The notes under the pieces are model-generated. The model did no database searches and was not told where the DNA came from. It saw only the letters and a list, made by a program, of their open reading frames with translations. The position numbers and the translations under genes were made by a program. Positions 32,712-39,183 of a stretch of DNA of 53,651 bases are shown here, piece by piece. The first letter of the stretch is position 1; every line of letters starts with the position of its first letter. The DNA is from SBBG01 sp033717875 (GTDB lineage Bacteria > Pseudomonadota > Gammaproteobacteria > Ga0077554 > Ga007554): positions 1 through 53,651 of the forward strand of contig JADDKJ010000022.1 of assembly GCA_033717875.1 (NCBI GenBank). Reading direction: 5' to 3'.

Positions 32712-32745
32712 GCTCTGAATAATTCCATCCTGGAATTCTCAGAGC
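32712..32745. repeat. 34-bp imperfect inverted repeat, copy 2
   Basis: GCTCTGA pairs with TCAGAGC and AATTCCA with TGGAATT. It is a better-formed version of the 34-bp segment at 6433-6466. It lies 8 bases after the gltB stop. Confidence 0.6.
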
Positions 32746-32756
32746 ACATCCTTGTG

Positions 32757-32789
32757 CCGAGGAACCTCTGCATATCAGAGGTTCCTCGG
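32757..32789. other. Perfect 14-bp stem hairpin between gltB and gltD
   Basis: CCGAGGAACCTCTG pairs perfectly with CAGAGGTTCCTCGG around a CATAT loop. No T-run follows, so full termination is unlikely. It may stabilise or process the gltB transcript and lower gltD output. Confidence 0.6.
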
Positions 32790-32798
32790 AAATTGCAG

Positions 32799-32819
32799 TG
32801 TGCGCACGGCGCACCCTAC
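32799..32819. repeat. Dispersed palindromic repeat, single arm
   Basis: One arm of the GTAGGGTGCG family with the GCGCACGGC variant core, ending CGCACCCTAC. It lies just before gltD. Confidence 0.65.
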
Positions 32820-32841
32820 CTGATCGAGATTGGTTTTTGAA

Positions 32842-34242
32842 ATGAAAAAGAATTTCGAATTTCTGGAAATCCCGCGCCAGGACCCGGCCAAGAAACCGGC
32901 CGAAGTGCGCATTCACGAATTCAAGGAAATCTACGGCCAATATGATGCCAAGGGCGCGGCCGCCCAGGCCTCGCGCTGCCTGGCGTGCGGCAATCCGTAT
33001 TGCGAATGGAAATGTCCGGTCCACAACTACATTCCCAACTGGTTGAAGCTGATCGAGGAAGGTAATTTCTTCGAAGCGGCCGAACTCTCGCACCGTACCA
33101 ACTCCCTGCCCGAGGTCTGCGGCCGCGTCTGCCCGCAGGACCGCCTCTGCGAAGGCGCCTGCACGCTCAACGACGGCTTCGGCGCGGTCACCATCGGCTC
33201 CATCGAGAAATTCATCACCGAAGAGGCCCTCAAGCGCGGCTGGAAGCCGGATATGTCCGGCGTCATCGCCACCGGCAAGCGCGTGGCGATCGTCGGCGCA
33301 GGTCCCGCCGGTCTGGGCTGCGCCGATGTGCTGGTGCGCAATGGCGTCAAGCCCGTCGTCTTCGACCGTTACCCGGAGATCGGCGGCCTGCTCACCTTCG
33401 GCATTCCCGAATTCAAGCTGGAAAAAGAGGTGGTGCGCCGCCGCCGCGCACTGATGGAAGAGATGGGCATCGAATTCCGCCTCGACACCGAGATCGGCAA
33501 GGATATCCCCTTCCAGCGCCTGATCGACGAATACGACGCGGTGTTCCTCGGCATGGGCACCTATACCTCGATGAAAGGCGGCTTTCCCGGCGAGGATCTG
33601 CCCGGCGTCCATCAGGCCCTGCCGTTCCTGGTCGCCAACGTCAAACGCAACCTTGGCCTGGACAAGGAAGAAAGCAACTTCATCAGCATGGCCGGCCAGC
33701 GTGTGGTGGTGCTCGGCGGCGGCGATACCGCCATGGACTGCAACCGCACCAGCCTCCGCCAGGGCGCAACGAGCGTCACCTGCGCCTACCGCCGTGACGA
33801 AGAAAGCATGCCGGGTTCAAAGCGCGAGGTCGCCAACGCCAAAGAGGAAGGCGTGCAGTTCCTGTGGAACCGCCAGCCCATCGAAATCATCGGCAGCGAC
33901 CGGGTGACCGGGGTCAAAGTCCTCACCACCGAACTTGGCCCGCCCGACGCGCGCGGCCGCCGCAGCCCGCAACCCGTGCCCGGCTCGGAAGAAATTATTC
34001 CCGCCGACGCCGTCATCATCGCCTTCGGCTTCCAGCCCAGCCCCGCGCCGTGGTTCGCCGACTTCGGCATTGCCACCGACGAGCGCGGCCGCGTCAAGGC
34101 GCGCGGCAAGTTCCAATATCAGACCACCAACGCCAAGATCTTCGCCGGCGGCGACATGGTGCGCGGCTCGGACCTCGTCGTCACGGCGGTATACGAAGGC
34201 CGCGAAGCCGCGCAGGGAATTCTGGATTATCTTGGAGTTTAA
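32842..34242 (+). CDS. gltD: Glutamate synthase small subunit
   Basis: A 466-residue FAD- and NADPH-binding subunit that supplies electrons to GltB. Two N-terminal Cys clusters (C-L-A-C-G-N-P-Y-C and C-G-R-V-C-P-Q-D-R-L-C) bind 4Fe-4S centres. The FAD fold starts V-A-I-V-G-A-G-P-A-G-L near residue 150, and the NADPH fold has V-V-L-G-G-G-D-T-A-M-D near 295. The C-terminal F-A-G-G-D motif closes the FAD site. Full length. The start at 32842 begins with M-K-K-N, as in relatives; no strong ribosome binding site is seen. hemE follows after 12 bases. Confidence 0.95.
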   Translation: MKKNFEFLEIPRQDPAKKPAEVRIHEFKEIYGQYDAKGAAAQASRCLACGNPYCEWKCPVHNYIPNWLKLIEEGNFFEAAELSHRTNSLPEVCGRVCPQDRLCEGACTLNDGFGAVTIGSIEKFITEEALKRGWKPDMSGVIATGKRVAIVGAGPAGLGCADVLVRNGVKPVVFDRYPEIGGLLTFGIPEFKLEKEVVRRRRALMEEMGIEFRLDTEIGKDIPFQRLIDEYDAVFLGMGTYTSMKGGFPGEDLPGVHQALPFLVANVKRNLGLDKEESNFISMAGQRVVVLGGGDTAMDCNRTSLRQGATSVTCAYRRDEESMPGSKREVANAKEEGVQFLWNRQPIEIIGSDRVTGVKVLTTELGPPDARGRRSPQPVPGSEEIIPADAVIIAFGFQPSPAPWFADFGIATDERGRVKARGKFQYQTTNAKIFAGGDMVRGSDLVVTAVYEGREAAQGILDYLGV

Positions 34243-34254
34243 AGAAAAACTATT

Positions 34255-35322
34255 ATGACGCCCCTTAAAAACGACCGCTTTCTCCGCGCCCTGCTGCGCC
34301 AGCCCGTTGACGTCACCCCGGTATGGATGATGCGCCAGGCCGGGCGCTATCTGCCCGAGTACCGCGCCACACGCGAACGCGCCGGCAGCTTCATGGATCT
34401 GTGCAAGAACCCCGAACTGGCCTGCGAAGTCACTCTCCAACCGCTGGAGCGCTTCCCGCTCGATGCCGCCATCCTGTTCTCCGACATTCTCACCATCCCC
34501 GACGCGATGGGCCTGGAGCTCAGCTTCGGCGTGGGCGAAGGGCCGCGCTTCGCCAAGCCGGTGCGCAGCGAGGCGGACGTGAACAACCTGGCGGTGCCCG
34601 ACCCCGAGCAGGAGCTGCGCTACGTCAGCGACGCCGTGCGCACCATCCGCCGCGCACTGGACGGCCGCGTGCCGCTGATCGGCTTCTCCGGCTCGCCCTG
34701 GACCTTGGCCACCTACATGGTGGAAGGCGGCGGCACCAAGGAGTTCGCCCACGTCAAACGCATGATGTTCGATCGCCCCGACCTGATGCACAAGGTGCTG
34801 GACGTGCTCGCGCGCTCGGTGATCGAATACCTCAACGCCCAGGTCGCCGCCGGCGCGCAAGCGCTCATGGTGTTCGACACCTGGGGCGGCGTGCTCACCC
34901 CGCGCGACTACAAGGAGTTCTCGCTCACGTACATGGAACAGATCGTCCAGGGCGTGACGCGCGAGGCCGAGGGCCGGCGCGTGCCGGTGATCCTCTTCAC
35001 CAAGGGCGGCGGAGCCTGGCTGGACGCGATGGCCGACACCGGTTGCGACGCCCTGGGCGTGGACTGGACCACCGATCTCGCCGACGCCCGCGCCCGCACC
35101 CAGGGCCGCGTCGCCTTGCAGGGCAACATGGACCCCTCCGTGCTTTACGCTTCCCCCGGCCGCATCCGCGCCGAGGTGGAAACCATCCTCGCCAGCTACG
35201 GCCCCCACCCGGGCCATGTCTTCAACCTCGGCCACGGCATTCACCAGCATGTCGACCCGGAACACGCGCGGGCCTTCGTCGAGGCGGTGCATGAATTGAG
35301 CAAGCCCTATCACAGCAAATGA
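34255..35322 (+). CDS. hemE: Uroporphyrinogen decarboxylase
   Basis: A 355-residue cytosolic haem-pathway enzyme that converts uroporphyrinogen III to coproporphyrinogen III by four decarboxylations. The hallmark P-V-W-M-M-R-Q-A-G-R-Y-L-P-E-Y is at residues 22-36. Also present are S-D-I-L with the catalytic Asp near 84, G-F-S-G-S-P-W-T, F-D-T-W-G-G and N-L-G-H-G-I-H. Full family length. It follows gltD by 12 bases, an order seen in several gammaproteobacteria. Confidence 0.96.
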   Translation: MTPLKNDRFLRALLRQPVDVTPVWMMRQAGRYLPEYRATRERAGSFMDLCKNPELACEVTLQPLERFPLDAAILFSDILTIPDAMGLELSFGVGEGPRFAKPVRSEADVNNLAVPDPEQELRYVSDAVRTIRRALDGRVPLIGFSGSPWTLATYMVEGGGTKEFAHVKRMMFDRPDLMHKVLDVLARSVIEYLNAQVAAGAQALMVFDTWGGVLTPRDYKEFSLTYMEQIVQGVTREAEGRRVPVILFTKGGGAWLDAMADTGCDALGVDWTTDLADARARTQGRVALQGNMDPSVLYASPGRIRAEVETILASYGPHPGHVFNLGHGIHQHVDPEHARAFVEAVHELSKPYHSK

Positions 35323-35331
35323 CAAACCGCC

Positions 35332-36195
35332 ATGAATCCCCAATTTGAACGCTTACGAGAAATGGAATCCTTCGGCAACGAGATGTTCACCCGCATCGTC
35401 GCCGTACAGCAAAAGGAACACGCCTGCTGGAACCCCGAGGCGCCCTTCGCCGAGCGCATCCAGGGCTTGCCGCTGTATAACCTGATCTTCAGCAACCCCG
35501 ACCGCAACGCCGCCACCACCGGCCCGACCATCAGCCACTTTTACCCCTTGCGCTGGGAAATGCGCAAGATCGCCCACTACACCCGCCAGGTGGCCGCCGC
35601 GCCGGTGGTCTGCGACATCGACTGCCGCAACGGTTTCATCGGCAGCCTGCTGGCCAGGGAAGGCGTCAAGGTCATCGGCGTGCGCGACCCGGCCGGCAAG
35701 CCCAATCAGATCGCCGACTTTTACGACCCCAAGCACTACGAACTACACACCCTCCCCGTCACCGGTATCGACTTCCCCTTCGATGTCGCCTTCTGCGCCT
35801 GGATGCCCTCCGGCGTCAATTACACCCCCGAGATTCTGAACCATTCTCCCAAGCTGATTGTCTACGTCTACACGGACCATATCGACGCCTCCAGCGGACG
35901 GCGGCAGACCGGCACGGCGGAGTCCTTCGACAGCCTGCCGCAACGCTACAAGCTGATCGACGAGTGGCAGATCGTGCGGCCACAGGACATGATGCACGAG
36001 ATATGGCCCGAACTGGGCGGCTTCATCGAGGAGACCCGTCTGGTGAAAATTTATGCCGACGAACCGTGGCATGACATCAGCCTGCGGGGCTATGTGGAAG
36101 CCGCCAAGGGCTACGATTGGGAAACCGACCTCGACATGGCGCTGCTGGCGCTGGAGGCCAAGGAATTTCTGCGCACGCAGGGCATGCCTGTATAG
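35332..36195 (+). CDS. Uncharacterised methyltransferase-like protein
   Basis: A 287-residue soluble protein with no signal or membrane segment. The central part looks like a Rossmann methyltransferase: V93-C-D-I-D-C-R-N-G-F-I-G104 resembles SAM motif I with Arg-Asn in place of the usual Gly-x pair, V-I-G-V-R-D-P gives the second strand, and D-V-A-F-C-A-W-M-P-S-G-V-N-Y sits at the motif IV position. The Cys-rich motif I is unusual. It starts 9 bases after hemE and is probably cotranscribed. Its TAG stop lies in a short sequence resembling a decayed dispersed repeat arm. Function is not recognised. Confidence 0.6.
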   Translation: MNPQFERLREMESFGNEMFTRIVAVQQKEHACWNPEAPFAERIQGLPLYNLIFSNPDRNAATTGPTISHFYPLRWEMRKIAHYTRQVAAAPVVCDIDCRNGFIGSLLAREGVKVIGVRDPAGKPNQIADFYDPKHYELHTLPVTGIDFPFDVAFCAWMPSGVNYTPEILNHSPKLIVYVYTDHIDASSGRRQTGTAESFDSLPQRYKLIDEWQIVRPQDMMHEIWPELGGFIEETRLVKIYADEPWHDISLRGYVEAAKGYDWETDLDMALLALEAKEFLRTQGMPV

Positions 36196-36227
36196 GGTAC
36201 GCCTCGCCCTCATGAGGATCCGGCGCT

Positions 36228-36644
36228 ATGGAAAAGAAAACGCTCTCCGCCGGGGTGGTTGTCGTCCGCCGCGAAGGTGGTCACATCTGGTATCTTCTGT
36301 TGCGCGCCTATAACCACTGGGACTTTCCCAAAGGGATGGTCGAGCCTGGCGAAACGCCGTTGCAAGGCGCGATCCGGGAGGTTGAAGAAGAAACCTCGCT
36401 CAATGGCTTGACATTCACCTGGGGTAACGGCTATCAAGAGACTCCACCTTACGGTCGCGGCAAGGTGGCGCGTTATTATGTCGCTGAAACCCGGCAAATC
36501 GAGGTCACGCTTCCGGTCAACCCCGAGTTGGGGCATCCAGAGCACGATGAATACCGCTGGGTAAAGCTCCAGGAGGCGCGCACGCTGCTGTCGCCCAGGG
36601 TCATCCCCGTGCTGGAGTGGGCTCATACCCTGGTTTCCCGCTGA
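36228..36644 (+). CDS. Nudix hydrolase
   Basis: A 138-residue hydrolase of nucleoside diphosphate derivatives. The Nudix box is complete: G-M-V-E-P-G-E-T-P then R-E-V-E-E-E-T-S-L, with the metal-binding Glu residues present. The N-terminal S-A-G-V-V-V-V-R-R and W-D-F-P-K-G-M-V resemble Ap4A hydrolase-like members. Exact substrate unknown. It lies 32 bases after the methyltransferase-like gene and 53 before the motor genes. Confidence 0.88.
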   Translation: MEKKTLSAGVVVVRREGGHIWYLLLRAYNHWDFPKGMVEPGETPLQGAIREVEEETSLNGLTFTWGNGYQETPPYGRGKVARYYVAETRQIEVTLPVNPELGHPEHDEYRWVKLQEARTLLSPRVIPVLEWAHTLVSR

Positions 36645-36697
36645 TCGTGCAACTATCTTTGTCAGACATGCCCTGAGGGGGAAAGGTTAAAAACACT

Positions 36698-37774
36698 ATG
36701 ATGGGCCACAAGGTATACCGCACCTTGATGTTCTGGCTGGTCTGGGTTTCGTTCGCAATCACCGTCTTGCTGGGTTTGTACATCGATACGGGCGTTTGGG
36801 AATTCGTAAAGAACGACCCCACCAAACTCACCTGGGTTATCCTCGGACTGTTCTTCCTCGGTGTTCTGGTCAGCTTTGTACTGACCATGAACATCACCAA
36901 GGAATCCATTGAGGTCGCATTGACGGAGAGTGTCGCGCGCGAAAAAGGGCTGATGGGAATCAACACCGCGCCGGAAAAACGCGCCACACAGCGCTTTTTC
37001 GCTTCCTTGAAAGAAATCGTCAGCAGCAACAGCCCGGTCGACCTTGAAGCGCTACTCCAGACGGAAATCTCCTTTTACCAACGTCTCAGCCACGGCATTG
37101 CCGTCATGGGCAATCTGCTCATCACGCAAGGACTGATCGGCACCGTCATCGGCCTGAGCATCACGCTGGCGGGCCTGAGCACCTCGCTGGAGGCCCTGGG
37201 CCAAAACGAAGCCTTGCTGCTCGAAGGCTTGCGCAAGGCGATGGGCGGCATGGGCACCGCCTTCTACGCCACCTTGATGGGCGCAGTGTTCGGTGGTCTG
37301 CTGCTGCGCGTGTTTGCCCTGATCACCGAAAACGGCGTCGAGGACCTGCAGGACCGGGTGATGAAAATCTGCCTGGTCCACTGCGCGGCGGATCGCAAGC
37401 TGACCGAAGACAAGGATGTGCGCCTGCTCAATGCCGAGGTTGCCAGCCTGGCCGAGAACGCCAAACTGCTGCGAACCGCGTTTGAAGATTCCAAACAGGC
37501 GATGCTGGAATTCCGCGAGGAGGCCAAGCGCCTGGCCGACTTCGGCGACGGCCTGGAAAAGGGCGACGATCTCGCGGCGCTGCGCGAGGCGATCCGCATG
37601 CAAAAACATTATCGCGTCCTGCTGCGCCAGGAAATCAAACTGGTGGATCAGGTCAATCGCGCCTGGTGGCCGCCGCTGCGAAGACTGTTCCGCTCCGCAC
37701 GCGCGCGGCCGCTAAAGGCGCCAGTGGAGACCAAGCAGCAACCACCACCGGGAGCGGAGACATCGCATGACTAA
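36698..37774 (+). CDS. MotA/TolQ/ExbB-type proton channel subunit
   Basis: A 358-residue inner-membrane protein. Four hydrophobic helices are visible at about 10-29, 44-64, 132-160 and 183-209. The TM3-TM4 region has the family signature: Q-G-L-I-G-T-V-I-G-L followed by L-R-K-A-M-G-G-M-G-T-A-F-Y-A-T-L-M-G-A. A cytoplasmic region of about 67 residues separates helices two and three, and a charged, probably coiled-coil tail runs from about 215 to 340. This would be the five-subunit ring of a 5:2 rotary motor. Its last 8 bases overlap the next gene, which encodes the partner. The tail recalls ZorA of Zorya defence, but no zorC/D genes follow. Confidence 0.82.
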   Translation: MMGHKVYRTLMFWLVWVSFAITVLLGLYIDTGVWEFVKNDPTKLTWVILGLFFLGVLVSFVLTMNITKESIEVALTESVAREKGLMGINTAPEKRATQRFFASLKEIVSSNSPVDLEALLQTEISFYQRLSHGIAVMGNLLITQGLIGTVIGLSITLAGLSTSLEALGQNEALLLEGLRKAMGGMGTAFYATLMGAVFGGLLLRVFALITENGVEDLQDRVMKICLVHCAADRKLTEDKDVRLLNAEVASLAENAKLLRTAFEDSKQAMLEFREEAKRLADFGDGLEKGDDLAALREAIRMQKHYRVLLRQEIKLVDQVNRAWWPPLRRLFRSARARPLKAPVETKQQPPPGAETSHD

Positions 37775-38537
37775 ACGGCGCCGCTTCATGGACGAGAGCG
37801 TCTATATCACCTATTCGGATATGGCGCTGTTGATGCTGGTGATCTTCATCTTCCTCTTCACCATCATGGTAATCACATTGAGGATGTCCAGCGGCGGACA
37901 GAACAGCGACCTGAAAAAACAGCTCGAATCCCTGCAACAAAGGCTCGCCGAGGCCGAGGCCGACAAAAAAAGCCTGGCCAAAAACCTGGAAGAAATCGTC
38001 GTGAACAGCGACGAAAGCTACCTGGAACAGATACTGGAAACCTCCACTTTCGGCCGCAAGGACTTCGACCTGTTCATCGAAGGGTTGCAGAATATCCCCG
38101 GCGAAGATATCCACCTGGTCGTCGACGCCTCAGGCTCGATGCACGGCCTCTCCTCCTTCCTGGTGCCCGTGCTGCGCCTCATCGTCACCAAATCCGGCAA
38201 GCGTTTGTCCGCCATCACCTGGTTTTCCGATAACGACGCTGAAACCTACACCGGCACCATGGGAGAAATGTTCGACCGCCTGATGCGCGGCGCGCCTTTC
38301 TATGGCAGCATGGAAACCATCGGCAACGCCTTCCGCATCGCCGCCCGCAACACCCCACCGCCCGGCGCCTATCTGCTGGTCGGCGACGAGCCCTCGAACG
38401 ACACCATCTATTATGACAAAATCCCCAGCCCGGTCTTCACCCTCCCACTCGGCCGCTCGGACCAAGCAACCAACATGAGCTATGGCACACTGGCACAAAA
38501 GACCGGCGGCAGAATGCTGCATCTGGATTTTAAGTAG
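37767..38537 (+). CDS. MotB-like membrane subunit with von Willebrand A domain
   Basis: A 256-residue protein with short basic N-terminus and one membrane helix (about 19-40). Directly before and at its start is Y-S-D18-M, matching the proton-carrying Asp of MotB/ExbD/ZorB. A coiled coil (about 47-82) connects to a vWA domain with MIDAS motif D120-A-S-G-S124. The domain continues with A-I-T-W-F-S-D-N and a late G-D-E-P-S-N-D strand, and has no OmpA-type peptidoglycan-binding motif. The gene overlaps the proton channel gene, so both form one complex. The vWA domain should bind a metal-dependent partner in the periplasm. I know of no named system with this pairing. Confidence 0.8.
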   Translation: MTKRRRFMDESVYITYSDMALLMLVIFIFLFTIMVITLRMSSGGQNSDLKKQLESLQQRLAEAEADKKSLAKNLEEIVVNSDESYLEQILETSTFGRKDFDLFIEGLQNIPGEDIHLVVDASGSMHGLSSFLVPVLRLIVTKSGKRLSAITWFSDNDAETYTGTMGEMFDRLMRGAPFYGSMETIGNAFRIAARNTPPPGAYLLVGDEPSNDTIYYDKIPSPVFTLPLGRSDQATNMSYGTLAQKTGGRMLHLDFK

Positions 38538-38551
38538 TTCTGGTCAATAGC

Positions 38552-38594
38552 GTTGCATGTAACGTCGTGACCCGCCATCATGGTTACATGTTAC
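38552..38594. promoter_or_regulatory. Twin operator of the toxin-antitoxin pair
   Basis: GTTGCATGTAAC (38552-38563) and GTTACATGTTAC (38583-38594) each differ by one position from the perfect palindrome GTTACATGTAAC. Their centres are 31 bases apart, three helical turns, which suits cooperative binding of antitoxin or complex. The second ends 16 bases before the antitoxin start. Confidence 0.6.
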
Positions 38595-38610
38595 CTAATG
38601 GAGGATGGTC

Positions 38611-38910
38611 ATGGCTACGCCCGCTGCCGCACGGGTTCGCAAGCGTCGTGATGCATTGCGCAAAGCTGGATTGCGCCCGGTTCAAATCTGGGTACCCGAC
38701 ACACGCAGGCCAGACTTCACGGCAGAATGCCGCCGTCAATCCAGATTGGCTGCGCAGGCTGACAAGGCTGATATGGAATTGCTGGATTTCATGGATGAGG
38801 CATTGCTGACGTGGATGGCTGGACACCATGACGCGCGGGGACTTTGTCACGATCGCAATGCAGGGCGATTTCGGCAAACCGCGCCCTGCCCTGGTCATTC
38901 AGTCGGATAA
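38611..38910 (+). pseudogene. MazE-like antitoxin with a C-terminal frameshift
   Basis: A MazE-family antitoxin (N-terminus M-A-T-P-A-A-A-R-V-R-K-R-R; then L-R-P-V-Q-I-W-V-P-D-T-R-R-P and E-C-R-R-Q-S). The present frame runs to 99 residues and ends in an unrelated tail. If one G is added near 38805, the frame reads D-E-A-L-A-D-V-D-G-W-T-P and stops at a TGA overlapping the toxin ATG, as expected for the family. A single-base deletion is therefore likely. The tail lost is the part that normally contacts the toxin. GGAGG precedes the start. Confidence 0.8.
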
Positions 38911-39154
38911 ATTTGACGATCATGCGACTGTAACAGTTTTGCTTGTATCAAGCCCGCTGATTGACACACCGCTCTTCCGGGTCACGGTAACACCTGACGA
39001 GGCCAACGGCCTGCAGAAACCATCTCAAGTGATGGTGGATAAGGCCATGACCGTAAAACGGGACAAACTCGGTGAATCTTTCGGTACCGCGAGCGATGAA
39101 ATAATGCTGGAAGTAGGGCGTTGTCTGGCGGTGTTTTTCGGCATCGCCAAATAA
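38828..39154 (+). CDS. MazF/PemK-family mRNA interferase toxin
   Basis: A 108-residue ribosome-independent endoribonuclease of the MazF fold. The N-terminal R-G-D-F-V-T-I-A, then K-P-R-P-A-L-V-I-Q-S and V-L-L-V-S-S-P are typical. A later S-Q-V-M-V-D-K-A-M-T-V segment carries the conserved pair of residues near the active site. It is full length with no disruption. Its start overlaps the expected original stop of the antitoxin, but in the present sequence the antitoxin frame runs on into it. Toxicity may be lost by change elsewhere or buffered by another antitoxin. Confidence 0.88.
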   Translation: MTRGDFVTIAMQGDFGKPRPALVIQSDKFDDHATVTVLLVSSPLIDTPLFRVTVTPDEANGLQKPSQVMVDKAMTVKRDKLGESFGTASDEIMLEVGRCLAVFFGIAK

Positions 39155-39183
39155 TCCCCGCACTCTCACCCCGTTACAGCCCT

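Noticed and set aside
36188..36205. Possible ninth copy of the GTAGGGTGCG repeat at the end of the methyltransferase-like gene
   Set aside because: Only TAGGGTACGCCTCGCC is present, with several mismatches and no second arm; too weak to call.
36698..38537. Assignment of the motor pair as Zorya defence
   Set aside because: ZorB carries an OmpA-type domain and Zorya needs ZorC/D or ZorE. Here the partner has a vWA domain and no such genes follow.
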